From Rhipidocladum racemiflorum (lineage: Eukaryota > Streptophyta > Magnoliopsida > Poales > Poaceae): 64,000 nt of DNA. Under the pieces are notes generated by a model, which had not been told where the DNA came from, ran no database searches, and saw only the letters and a program-made list of their open reading frames with translations. The position numbers and the translations under genes were made by a program. Below are positions 12,436-24,100 of the stretch, one piece after another. The DNA is taken from NCBI GenBank assembly GCA_036346355.1, contig CM070585.1, positions 8,633,001 through 8,697,000 of the forward strand, in the 5' to 3' direction. Position 1 is the first letter of the stretch, and every line of letters begins with the position of its first letter.

Positions 12436-13555
12436 GGTGGAGTTCACCCTTTTCTTGAATCCAAGAAATGCATCCAGAAATAATAGAATTGTACGGGATG
12501 CATACCTTTGAAATTTTCATTTTTCAATGAGATGAGACTTTGATATTTTCGTCGAATAAGAATAGCAGATCTCGAAAGACCTACCCCACATAAGGCAACA
12601 CACAGCCGAGCACCTCCAACACCATAGAACCGGATTAGCAAGCTAATAAGCAATGCTCGCAAGCCTGGAGACCAAGACAACCTCGTGCACCTTGCCTTCC
12701 ACCAAAGCCTCAATTCTCAAGCCTCTGGCCGAGTTCAATTCCTCATCTCAACTCAGGTTACTCGTGATAGCATCCACGAGTTAAGTAGAGGCTAGATCGG
12801 TGCTGAGGATCACAAGAGGGCTTCAAAAAACAAGAATCAAGCCAAAACTTCAACTAGATTTGAGGATTGAAAATTGAAAAATGGGGGAAATGGAGGATGA
12901 TTTTTCACCATGTATGGGCAAGAGGAGCTCCCTCCTTCCTTTAAAGGAGTATTGGGTAAATGAAGAGGAGCAAGCCGTGCCTCGCCGCCATTTGAAGGGT
13001 GGTCGCGCGGGGGACTCAGTTGCCGCTGCCTTCTTATTTCCCCCATTGTCCCAGTCGACTAGGGCTAGGGCGCCGATCCAGTGCTTTAGCCTCAACGGCT
13101 AGGTTGGTTCGGCCACATGGGTCATAATAGCCTAGTTGGCCTTTTTCTTTTTCTTTCTTTACTTTTTTTTTCTGAAATTTGAGAAAAACTCAATTTCCTT
13201 CGACATAATAACCCTCTTATGCGTCAAAGTTTTGCCAGCCTCGTCGAAGTTTTATCGGCCTCTCAGGCCGGCTACGTCATGCCCTTGGCGAATTTGCAAA
13301 AAAGTCCTTCCACTTTCTTTAAATTACAGATAGGTCCCTGTAAATTACAAAAAGGTCCTTTGCGGTTATTTGTGAGGGTAAGAAAAATGTTTAGGTCCCT
13401 CGGTTTGTTGCTTTACCAAAAAAAAAACTCCTGTTAAATACAAATCGCGAACGAGCTCTTTTCTAATTTTTCAGGGTAGTGGTCAGGTCCAAAAAAATAA
13501 CAAATAGATCCCGTCCCTTACGTCCAGATCCTTCTCCATTTTTCCAGGAAAAAAT
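12436..13555. other. Intergenic DNA
   Basis: No gene is recognised. A GC-richer part at 12880-13110 has open frames on both strands but no domain. Between 13300 and 13400 the phrase AGGTCCCT or GGTCCTT recurs several times. Confidence 0.4.
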
Positions 13556-14270
13556 ATTTTCGTCAACAGAAATATGTGTACATCTCTATCTCTAGACTTT
13601 TTTTTCCCAACTCGATCTCTAATATTTTTCGAAACATGTATTATTACTCGATGAACGCATAGAGTGTTAGACTCGACAAAAGAATGTCGACATCTCTAAT
13701 AATTTTTTGGAACATGTATTATTACCCGGTTAACACATAGAGTGTTAAACTCGGCAAAAGGAGGTTGACCGGGTAATAATAGAGTGTTAACCAAATTCGT
13801 CAAAAGAAAGATGTGTGCAACTCTATCTCTTTATTTTTTTTTGTAACTCGATTTCTAATATTTTTTAAAATATTAGAGCTGTATCTCTATAGTTATTTTT
13901 GCAACTCGATCTATAGTATTTTTTGAAATATGTATTATTCAATGGTAAACGTATAGAGTACGACAAAAGAAGGTCGGCATCTCTAATATTTTTCAGAACA
14001 TGTATTATTACCTGGTTAACACATAGAGTATTAAACTCGACAAAAGGAAGTTGACCGAGTAGTAACAGATGTTAATTAAATTCGTCAAAAGAAAGATGTG
14101 TACAGCTCTAGCTCTCTATTTTTTTCTAACTTGATTTCTAATATTTTTCGAAATATTAGAGTTGTATCTCTATAGTTATTTTTTCAACTCGATCTATAAT
14201 ATTTTTCGAAGCATGTATTATTCACTGGTGAACGTATAGAGTGTTAAACTCGGCAAAACAAGATCATTTC
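13556..14270. repeat. ~287-bp tandem repeat upstream of the P450 gene
   Basis: Two long copies are offset by 287 bp: the block GACATCTCTAATAATTTTTT near 13689 recurs as GGCATCTCTAATATTTTTC near 13976, each followed by a CATGTATTATTACC..GGTTAACACATAGAGT sequence. A shortened third copy begins near 13560. Within a unit the phrase CATAGAGTGTTAAACTCGGCAAAA also recurs. It is satellite-like, non-coding, and ends about 360 bp before the TATA box of the P450 gene. Confidence 0.85.
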
Positions 14271-14284
14271 TCCGTTTTTCCTGA

Positions 14285-14425
14285 GTGATTACGCAAATTC
14301 GTAGATGGCTCCTACCCATCCCGTTTTTAGAGATCGCTCCGAAAAAAATAAACCCATGGTTACGCAGATTCGTAGACGACTCCTACCCATTTAGTTTTTT
14401 TGAAATAGCTCCGAAAAAAAACATG
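14285..14425. repeat. 71-bp direct repeat
   Basis: The block ACGCAAATTCGTAGATGGCTC starting at 14291 recurs at 14362 in a slightly changed form, and each copy is followed by GCTCCGAAAAAAA. It lies between the 287-bp repeats and the P450 promoter. Confidence 0.8.
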
Positions 14426-14632
14426 TTGAGGTCCTCTACAGCCTTTTTTTAGAAAAAAAAAACAGAGCAAATTTTACACGGTGCGGCGTGCGCCGCACAT
14501 TCTACCTAGTTATATTCATATATGCAAGTTTTATCCTCTTACTTTTAACATTTCCCGTTGAGAGACCTGCCGCCAGCCCAGCAGCCATGAACTTCCAAAT
14601 TGTCCCTCCCGTTCTCTTGCTCGCGCTCCCTC

Positions 14633-14640
14633 TATAAATA
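14633..14640 (+). promoter_or_regulatory. TATA box of the CYP707A gene
   Basis: TATAAATA in a pyrimidine-rich context, 220 bp before the start codon. A transcription start about 30 bp downstream would give a leader of roughly 190 nt. That leader contains no upstream ATG. Confidence 0.7.
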
Positions 14641-14859
14641 CCACGCAAGGCCTTCCCACGCCCTCCACCATTCGAAAGATCCATCAAAGGCTTTTGTCCT
14701 CTCTCCTCCCTCTCCTCACAGAGTCACAGCTCTGTCTCTCTCCTCTCCTAGCAGCAGCATATATAGCACAGACATACACGAGCAGTGCACACACCAAGTA
14801 GGAAAACAGCGAGTTCAGAACAAATTGTTCTAAGTGATCCTTTCTCAAGGGTCATTTGG

Positions 14860-17800
14860 ATGGCCTTCTTCATCCTCCCGTGCATCTTTATTTCTCTAGC
14901 CTTCGTGTCCTACGTCCACTACGCAAGACGGCAGAAGAGGAAAGGCCAGGGCAATGCCCATGAGCAAGCCGTCAAGCTGCCCCCTGGCTCCATGGGCTGG
15001 CCTTACATCGGCGAGACCCTTCAGCTCTACTCCCAAGACCCCAACGTGTTCTTCGCCTCCAAACAGAAGAGGTTTGGTGATCCTTCAGCTTGTTGCTTCT
15101 ACAAACCATCCGCAAGACGCAAAACATGCAACGTGCACACATGCATGTTGTTAGCTTTTGATGCACGCGAAAGAAGTTACTTATAACGACCGGAGTTGCG
15201 GCATGCGTATGCATGTCATGGCTTGCGCAGGTACGGTGAGATTTTCAAGACGCACCTTCTGGGTTGCCCGTGCGTGATGCTGGCGAGCCCGGAGGCGGCG
15301 CGGTTCGTGCTGGTGACGCAGGCGCACCTGTTCAAGCCGACGTACCCGCGGAGCAAGGAGCGCATGATCGGGCCGTGGGCGCTCTTCTTCCACCAGGGCG
15401 GCTACCACCTCCGCCTGCGCAGGCTCGTGCAGGGCCCGCTCGGCCCCGAGGCGCTGCGCGCGCTCTTGCCGGACGTCGAGGCCGCCGTGCGGTCCACGCT
15501 CGCCGCCTGGAACGGCAACGTCACGAGGACGTTCCACGCCATGAAGAGGGTAAGCAAATCACACGCAGTTTCCAGCTGAGACATGCAGGCGCGTACGTGT
15601 AATCGGCGTGCCTTCACGAGTGATGCATGCCGGTAATGTAGGACGGGCTGCTGACGATGTTAATTTGGGCGTGTTTCTTTCTTTCAGCTCTCGTTCGATG
15701 TCGGAATCGTGACGATATTCGGCGGGCGGCTTGACGAGCGGCGGAAGGCGGAGCTGAGGCAGAATTACGCCGTCATGGAGAAGGGCTACAACTGCTTCCC
15801 CAACAGCTTCCCCGGGACGCTCTACAGCAAGGCAATCCAGGTAAGCAACAAGCGACAGCCGGGCACGTGACGGCACGAATAATAGTACATACGTACGTAC
15901 GTACGTACATACATACCCTAGCGCCTTCTTCACGTTCTGGTACGTCTTCGTAGCAACAGTACCCATATATGACATGTGACCAAATTGAATTCTGCTTTGA
16001 TTTAACTCTAGGCGAGGCGGCGGCTGCACGGCGTGCTGAGCGACATCTTGCGTGAGCGGCGGGCGCGCGGCGAGCCTGGCTCCGACCTCCTGGGTTGCCT
16101 CATGCAGTCGCGGGGCGACGACGGCGCGCTCCTCACCGACGAGCAGGTCGCCGACAACGTCATCGGCGTGCTGTTCGCGGCGCAGGACACGACGGCCAGC
16201 GTGCTTACCTGGGTCGTCAAGTACTTCCACGACCACCCCAAGCTCCTCGAGGCCGTCAGGGCAGAGCAGATGGCGATCCGCGAGGCGAACGACGGCGGGA
16301 GGCGGCCGCTGACGTGGGCGCAGACGAGGAGCATGGCGCTAACGCATAGGGTGCGTACCATATATACAAAAGCTTCAAGTGTTTTTAGTCTTGGACGCGC
16401 GATTCCCGTGTTTTTTTATGGTTGCTGATGGCGCCGTTTCTCGTTCCAATCCCATCCGTCGTCCAGGTGATTTTGGAGAGCTTAAGGATGGCGAGCATCA
16501 TCTCGTTCACGTTCAGGGAGGCCGTGGCTGACGTGGAGTACAAAGGTACGCACGCGCGCACGTGCACAGTCTACGGTGATCGTGGAGCTATATACGTAAC
16601 CGTAGAGGGCCATGTCTGCTACTCCTTTGTTACATCGGCGTACAAAACCGTGGGCATTTTTATTTCTGACGACGAGATCGACCGATGTTTTCCCTTGGCG
16701 TGTAGGGTTCCTTATCCCCAAGGGGTGGAAGGTGATGCCGCTCTTCAGGAACATCCATCACAACCGGGACTACTTCCAGGATCCACAGAAGTTCGATCCT
16801 TCTAGATTCAAGGTATGGGTCTCCTCGCTGCAGTTCTTGATGTGGATGCATACGAAGAGACTGAAAATTGTTCCTTTGGATGCATTAAATCCCCTCTTCG
16901 TTGGTCAATCTATTCAACTCAATACTGCTAATATTGCTCCCACAACGAAATTAGCGATCATTACTCTTAGAGCATCTATAATAGTAGAGACGGTTAGTGT
17001 CTATATACTTTTTCATGTTATCTAAAGACAAAACTTAAAGACAACTTCTGTAATATATAACATTTTAAGGTTGTCTAGCTATAAGATCCTATAATCTTTT
17101 AATTATGATATAAAAGAGTGTTTGTTATAAATAATAATTCATTCATTGGTGTTTTGTGTTGTTTATATAGTCGATCGTCTCTTCACGAAGAGATAGCTAC
17201 ACACTCTCTGTCCTCTTTTCTCGCTCCTCCATGTTAGCAAAATTTTTGGGATTTGATAAACATCATCCGGATGTTTAATATTTGCTGAGATCACTCAAAT
17301 CTGAGAGCATTGGATCATTGTTGAGATTCGGTAGTATCGATTAATTGCATCCAATCCTACGATTTGATCTAACGGTTCACGTAAAAAACTTATAGGCAGC
17401 TATATAATATCACACTATTGTATATGTCCTCACTGAATATGTACTTATGTATAATCTGTTCAGTTTCAGAAATAACTTAGGCCGTCTAATCAATTAGTTG
17501 ATTCTACGCTTAAGGTCCAGTCAAATATTACAGTTTGCTTTCAGAACTTACATACTCTCATAAGCAACAATGTCAAAACTAGAAAATGGGAGTAATTAAC
17601 TAGTATATGGTTTCTTTAAAACAAAACTACTATATGGCCAAATGCACTACCATCAGTCCCATCATAACCATTGGACAAACCCACAATCGACAATGCGATG
17701 GATCATAGAAATCCAACCTACCATTGGTGACGCAAACATCCCTTATCTAGAAGATTTGAAGCTGTCTTTATTTTCCTTAACAGCCGCAACAAAACTCAGA

Positions 17801-18483
17801 ACACCTTCATGCCGCAACGAAACATTATCATCCATGCATGCAGAGCCCCAAAACTCAGAACTCTTTTCTGAATCTTTTTTCTGGTTGTCTGTGGAATGCG
17901 TATTCAGGTGGCGCCGCGTCCGAACACCTTCATGCCGTTTGGGAACGGCGCGCACGCGTGCCCGGGAAACGAGCTGGCGAAGGTCGAGATGCTCGTCCTC
18001 ATCTACCACCTGGTCACCGGCTACAGGTTCGTGCCCCTCCAGGCTCCACACAGATTCGCCATATATTGCCCCTTGTCCTTGTGGACCAGAGCACCCCATG
18101 GCTGTTGCCATTTCATTGGACCCTTCCCCCGGCGCCAGATTCCGCAAGATACATACTCCAATTTTGCATCTCGATCACACCATAAACCTGTGGTGCCATT
18201 CACTGTCTTGCACAGCTCCCACTCCTAGATGGTGATAGTGCTACTACTGATCACTGCCATAGCGACAGCTGAGGTGTTAGTTCAGAACTGGAGTACTGAT
18301 TGATGTGTTCATGCTTGATGTTGCAGGTGGGAGATCGTCGGATCCAGTGACGAGGTCGAGTACAGCCCATTCCCTGTTCCCAAGCATGGCCTGCTCGCCA
18401 AATTATGGAGAGAGAACAGTGCCAGCATGGATAGAAAGGGTTGCCAGGATGATGATAATGACGCCGATGTAGTTATAATTTGA
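14860..18483 (+). CDS. ABA8OX3: Abscisic acid 8'-hydroxylase (cytochrome P450, CYP707A family)
   Basis: CYP707A enzymes hydroxylate abscisic acid at C-8', the main step of ABA inactivation, in the ER membrane. Eight exons join in frame with GT/AG introns: 14860-15071, 15231-15549, 15688-15840, 16012-16350, 16467-16545, 16706-16812, 17908-18026 and 18327-18483. The protein has 494 residues, a normal family length. Visible in order: a hydrophobic N-terminal anchor (about 2-19) followed by basic residues; the proline hinge LPPGS (40-44); the I-helix oxygen-binding motif FAAQDTT (283-289); ExxR of the K helix (E345-S-L-R348); and the heme loop PFGNGAHACPG with Cys421. The phrases LILGCPC-like LLGCPCVM, FLIPKGWKVMPLFRNIHH and DPSRFKVAPRPNTF are typical of this family. 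The start is the first ATG after the TATA box and matches the rice orthologue's MAFF start as remembered. Intron 6 (16813-17907) is long and contains a repeat found again at 58.7 kb. No defect is seen. The paralogue assignment (rice ABA8ox3/CYP707A7) is less certain than the family. Confidence 0.93.
15885..15916. repeat. ACGT/ACAT microsatellite in intron 3
   Basis: Repeated ACGT units pass into ACAT units within the third intron of the P450 gene. Confidence 0.8.
17244..17390 (+). repeat. Dispersed repeat in P450 intron 6 (copy 1)
   Basis: The stretch from GGGATTTGATAAACATCAT to TTTGATCTAACGGTT matches 58729-58855 with moderate divergence in the same orientation; GATCATTGTTGAGATT is shared exactly. 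It is probably a MITE fragment. Just before it (16970-17100) is AT-rich sequence with AGAGAC/GTCTCT phrases that may belong to the same element. Confidence 0.7.
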
Positions 18484-19300
18484 TTAGGCATTTAACGTAC
18501 GTAGATAGCTAGAGAGCATCGTTTCTTTCTTTTCTGCCCTTCTCCTCAAGTCAAGTCGGAGGAGAACATATGGCATTTTTTTTTTTTACTTTCTCGGTTG
18601 ATGATAAAACGTAAGCTGTGTGTTTATTTTGTCAATGATGCAATATCATTTATATTCACCCAAAATAACTAGTAGTGTTCCCGAAGTTTGGCGCCCATTT
18701 AGTATGAGAAATGATCTAATTCTCTATGCTTTCCTCTTTCTATTACATCATCTACCATTGTACATCATGTTATGACCATATATACAAGGGTGTAGTGATT
18801 TTTATACTCTACCAAAGAGTGGTCTGCGCTATCCATTCGGCGGCAATGCTTCCCGTACATGCTAAGTTCATGCATACGAGGCGCCCGGCCGGCTAAATTT
18901 CAACGCACCATCAACATCCCATCCAATAGTCCATGTGATAGTTGATGTTGTGTCATAAACCAACTGAACGTGCCCATACTTTTTTTTTTTTGAAACGATG
19001 TGTCTCTACTATTATACATTTCTCGATTGAAATGAGAGGGAAAGAACCACCCATAGCCACCCACGCCGTAGTGCCATTGCGGCGTTGCCTCGATCAACCG
19101 TACACGTCGACCCACTCTCCTTGTAAGATGTGAGCGCCCGCACCATTTCTGCACGGCTCACGCGGAGTGAATTTTCGCAGGAAATCGTTCCGATCAGCCA
19201 AAGCAGCTAGCATACATGCACGCAACGAACAACATCAGATCGCTGCTGCTCAAAGTGAGACACCCCATGGCCATGCGCACGCAAAACAGTTGCAAGATGG
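18484..19300. other. 3' flank of the P450 gene
   Basis: It holds the 3' untranslated region and intergenic DNA. The exact polyadenylation site is not evident, and no gene is recognised. Confidence 0.5.
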
Positions 19301-20170
19301 CACAGACTAGCTAGCCTCTTCAATCAAACAAATGGAGCGCGCGGCCGCCGGATTCCAAACTGCCAAGTGTCCGCGCGCGTCCCCCGCGCGAGGCCACGAC
19401 GACGCTGGCTCCACCGCCACTACAGTACTGCTCCTACCTCTCTCTCTCTCTCTGTGCGCCCACACGCCCCGTGCTAGCTAGCTGTACGTGCCCCGGCCGG
19501 ATGCGGCAGAGCAAAACGCCACCGCGCGCGGCGCGCGCCGGGTCGCTCCCAGTCCATCCCCTCCGCTGCAGTTCAGAGGTACGTCGCCGCTGTCAAGTGT
19601 GAGTTGGCGTCCAGCTCCGGCCACTCCCTTTCACCACAAGCCGTTGGAGTCCAGCTCACGCGCGACCGATCGGGTACAGTGCTTGGTCGACCGATCGCAC
19701 ACACTTGGGAGGCACGGAGGAGGAAGGGTGGTTCGGCTACCCTTTTCAGCCACGTTCCCATCCTACGTTGCACTGGCAGGTCGTACGAGCGCATGATGAG
19801 TTTGCGCGCATGGGTACGTTTGCAGAGTTGGCTGTCCCCCTTGTCGATCCGCGTCGCGCCAAGGACGCCACGGGCTGGCTGGCATCGCCTCGCCTGACGA
19901 CGTGAGCGCGCGCCGTCGCGTCGGTGCTGGGCCATACGCACGTATCGGGCAACCGCGCCTCGTCTCGTCGTTGCGGAGCAGCTGGCCGAGCGCCCCGGCC
20001 GACACGTCGAACGTCCGGACGATATGGTGTGCCCTTGCGCGCGTGGGGCGTTGTACGTGTTGCTCGGAGAATAAGTTCGTTTGGGGTACTGGCCGGCCGA
20101 GTGGAGGGGAGCACTCGGCACCAATACCAGATAAGGGTATCAGAAGTGATGTGGACGACCGTCGTACGTA
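19300..20170. other. GC-rich island without a recognised gene
   Basis: The composition becomes strongly GC-rich with many CG dinucleotides, then falls abruptly to AT-rich sequence after 20170. A TC microsatellite lies at 19437-19453. Open frames occur on both strands (the longest about 180 codons) but none has a domain, and opposite-strand overlap is expected at this base composition. It could be a promoter/first-exon relic, a captured gene fragment or a non-coding CpG island. Confidence 0.35.
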
Positions 20171-20257
20171 ATACATTTTCGTACGTATAATCTATAAACA
20201 GAACTAAGGCAATCTATATACCTATTATCTAAATAATTATTTGTAATGATTTTTCCG

Positions 20258-21100
20258 TGCGAGCCTCACTTTTATGCTACGGTGCAATACAAAAGAAAGG
20301 TTCTAAAATTCATATTGTACTAGTTCCATGATCAGTAGTTAGTACGCACTAACATAATTTGAAAATACAACCATAAAAAAGTTGTATAATTTTATTACAG
20401 TGGAAATTTAGAAACATAATAAACAAAAGTAAATCAATAGAGAACTTTTATCTTGTAGTGTGCCAACTAAGCCCAATATTCCACAGGCAACTAACAAGGT
20501 GAAACCTTAGAAAGAACCATCGTTAATAAACTCGTATCATGCGTCAAAGTAAACGTCGACGGGAATATCTAACTTCACCTAAAAACAACAATAATAGCAA
20601 GGGTGAGTACATTTCGTATTCAACAAGATTTTGAGTTGAGTGTTTGAAATGCATACTGATCCTAGAGTAAGGCTTCTTTGGTTAAATTTTTGTCTGGAGC
20701 CAAAATTAATTGTAATACGAAATAGTAGAGTGAAAGCGAAAATTTGTAAAAGTAAATGAAAGCATATATATAAAATGGTAAGTATGTAAATATTAGCGTA
20801 AGAAGTAAGAATAACATAAAAGTAATGACTCACATCCCTTCGTGAGTATTAAAACATCCATTTCTCAACATATGAAATAGTATCTGAAAATAAACTTTTG
20901 CCAACACATGGCACAACGGCTGAATTCAATCTTGCTAACACATGTCAAGCATTGAATCATCTGTAAGGGTAAACTCACCGATTCATTTTATAAAAACAAC
21001 TAACTTAGCGTCAATTCACCAAGTTATTCAAGGCCGTGGATACGGCTTTTCGAAAATATTTAAACTCCGTAGAGGTGTACAACTTTACCCACAAGAAATG
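20258..21100 (-). mobile_element. Large-LTR family fragment, outer copy (interrupted)
   Basis: This is homologous to 21168-21990 in the same orientation: CTCACTTTTATGCTACGGTGCAA, TTTTATTACAG, GGCAACTAACAAGGT and AACAACAATAATAGCAAGGGTGAGTAC occur in the same order in both. The copy is cut at 21100 by the solo LTR 21101-27286 and resumes at 27287 (CACACTTCTTTTGGTGTG, then GCACCAGCCCGGTGACGTTA), matching 22031-22115 of the inner copy. Its far end is lost near 27430. Confidence 0.75.
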
Positions 21101-24100
21101 TGTCGGGGATTGGATAATTCCCATAGTACCCTGGAAGCCAGTTTCTTAACCGATCATCTTTACCCTTTGTAAGACCCTCACTTTTATGCTGCAGTGCAAA
21201 CATAAAAGCAAGGTTCTAATGTGCATACTGTACCATTCCCATGATCAGTGGCTGGCACGCACAAAACACAATTTGGAATCACAACCATACAAAAGTTTCA
21301 TATTTTATTACAGCGGAAGTATTGATACAATATGACCGAGAAGGTCAACTTAACTATAGCAAAAGAATCAGATGTCTTGTAGTTTGCCACATAATCCACA
21401 GGCAACTGACAAGGTAAAGCCTTAGAAAGAAATGTCGTCAATAATCCCGTTTTCCTGCGTCGGAGTAATTGTCGAGATATCCTGTCTAAAAACAACAATA
21501 ATAGCAAGGGTGAGTACGTTGCGTACTCAGCAAGACTTGTAGTGTTTGCAAAACCTGAAATATATGCAAGCTGAATAGAAAGTGGGTTTCTACGGTTGTT
21601 TTGCATAAAGCGAAATTTGAATTGTAAATACTGAATAATAGAGTGAAAGCGAAACTTGTAAAGAAAATGAAATAACAAGTATGTAAATACATAAATAATA
21701 TGTAAGAATAACATAAACGAAATAAGAGACTCACATCCCTTCGTGAGTGAAATGAAACGTCCAATCCCATCATATGAAATATTATCTGAAGATTAAACTT
21801 TTGTCCACACAGGGCACAACAGCTGAATTCAACCTTGCCAACGTAATGTCAAGTATTGAATCATCTGTAAGGGTAAGCTCACCAAATCATTTTATAAAAC
21901 AACTAACTAGTGTCAATTCGCCAAGTCGTCCATGACCGTGGACACGGCTATTCGAATAGTTTTAGACTCTGCAGAGTTTGTACTGCTTTACCCACAAGAT
22001 ATGTTCTCCCTTTGTGGCAGTACATTAGCACACTTCCTTTGGTGTGCCGCCAGAGAGTTCATAACGAAACTGTTCGTTACTTGGACCTTAACTTTGCACT
22101 AGCCCGATGACGTTACCCCTGACTATGATGGAAGCAAACAAACGGTGAAGCAATAGTATTCAGGAGCCCGCGGCTCAAATAGTACAACAACAGCCCCAAT
22201 TTCATAGCCAGGCGTACACCGTTACAACGACAGATGCCAACACCTCGGTGATGACACCTCCCTCGAGCAAACCTATCTCGGGAATGCCCGTGCTACAACT
22301 GCCTACCAATGTGCAAAGCTAATCCCCAAATAATTTAATAAGTTAAGACTGTCCCAGTCCAGTACTTGTGGATGTACGGTTATACTTGGATCATGCAACA
22401 TTACGTTCGGTCCTCAAAGTGACATGGGCGATAACTCCACCCTAGCTACGTACACGTTAAAACATGTACAACCGGCTATTGCCAATAATCACCCACGTCG
22501 AAATCATAGTTTGACTTTCAGAAAGAATAAAACATTAGATTCATAATAATCCATCAGGTTCAAGATTAAAGTTCACCAGGTTCATCATTTTTCTTCAATA
22601 TGTCAAATATTCATTACGAACAGTAAAACCATCTGTTCGTATCCCAGTCTAAAGCATGGCTAAGCATATGCATGTAATAATCGAATATACCCATTTTGAC
22701 ATCAAGTGTCTATCCACGAGCTAGGGTTATCAAGGTTCACATATCAATGTCAATTGAGGAAGTTTATCAATGATAAGGTATATCTACCAGTACCCAAATA
22801 CAATTTTATGGAACATAGCATATGCAAGCAAGTTTCAATCAACATTTTAGTTAATTATGAAAAATTAGGATCAATATGATCAAGGGGGTGCTTGCCTTGC
22901 CATCCATTGTTTTCAGTGACGAAGTCGAAGACGTATTCTCGAAGTGGTCGACGATGAAGTCCGAGACGTCGGATTCTACACGTCGTGTAACAGAAAAGAA
23001 TAACAAATAGCAAATAACACTTTCAATAAAGGGCAAAAGGAAATCAGATGGAAAATCAAATAACAAACACTATATTAAACAAGCACGAGAGTGGATTATG
23101 GCTTGTGAACGTATAAGTGTGTTACTTCTATATTCTTTATCATTGATTAACGGTTTAAGGGTTGCATCGCATATGACACCTTATTCTTTATGATTCATTT
23201 TATTTTCTTTTACGAATTCAGGAAGCTAAGATTGTAAGGTTAAATATACTATAATTTATTGTTAGGGTGTGAAGTTGTTTGGACTAATATGAATTAATAC
23301 ATAAGACAGTAGGGGTGAGAGTAACTACAAATCGCAAGGTTAAACCTATGCATATGCAGGTATTACAAACCTTAGGGTTTAACTCTCATAGGATCATGTT
23401 TTAATAGGATTCAGATGCAAAACAAGTTATAATATAACATACTTATATAGATTAAGATTGTCATGCATTGGTCGATCTTACAGGTATCGGAGTCTATTGT
23501 TAATGTTTTATTCATTAAATAGAAGTTTATGTTGATTAAAGGTTAGAGGAATAATAGGCTTAAAGTTTGACTTATATACGAGAATAATAGACTAATTTTG
23601 AGTGTAATCATCTTTGCAGTATGGAATGAGCATGTTTTATGGTTTGTATAAGAAATAAGTTAAATATGTATGTTTATTCATATATATCGCGACTATATTC
23701 TAAATGGGTATGTACATATATAGCAAGAATATGAGTATTTACTAACTTAATTCAACCTTACTCAATCCTTACACATTAGGAATACTCATTTTTCCTAGAA
23801 ACATATATCATCATTATTATTCCTATTATCCCCTTTTTATTTCTTTTATTTCTTACTTTTCTCTTCTTTTCTTTTCTTTCTCCCTTATTCTTTTCTTTTC
23901 CTTATCACTTTCTGCCATTGGATCAGTATCCTTCTAGCGCCTTCCTCAATCTTCCCCATTTTCCCGATTCTTCTCCTCCTGGCCTTCCTCGATTCGTAGG
24001 TGCCTCGGCGCCGACGGCTCGGCGGTCCTCCATCCTTCAGCTCCGACGGCCACCGACGCTGGTCCGGGCGCGCTCGTCTTCTGGTCCCTGCCGAGTGACC

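Noticed and set aside
14785..14859. In-frame N-terminal extension of the P450 gene
   Set aside because: The leader is open in the same frame for 25 codons but contains no ATG; the family's usual MAFF start at 14860 is preferred.
19573..20190. Open frames up to about 180 codons on both strands
   Set aside because: Opposing frames overlap fully, no domain is visible, and high GC alone explains the lack of stops.
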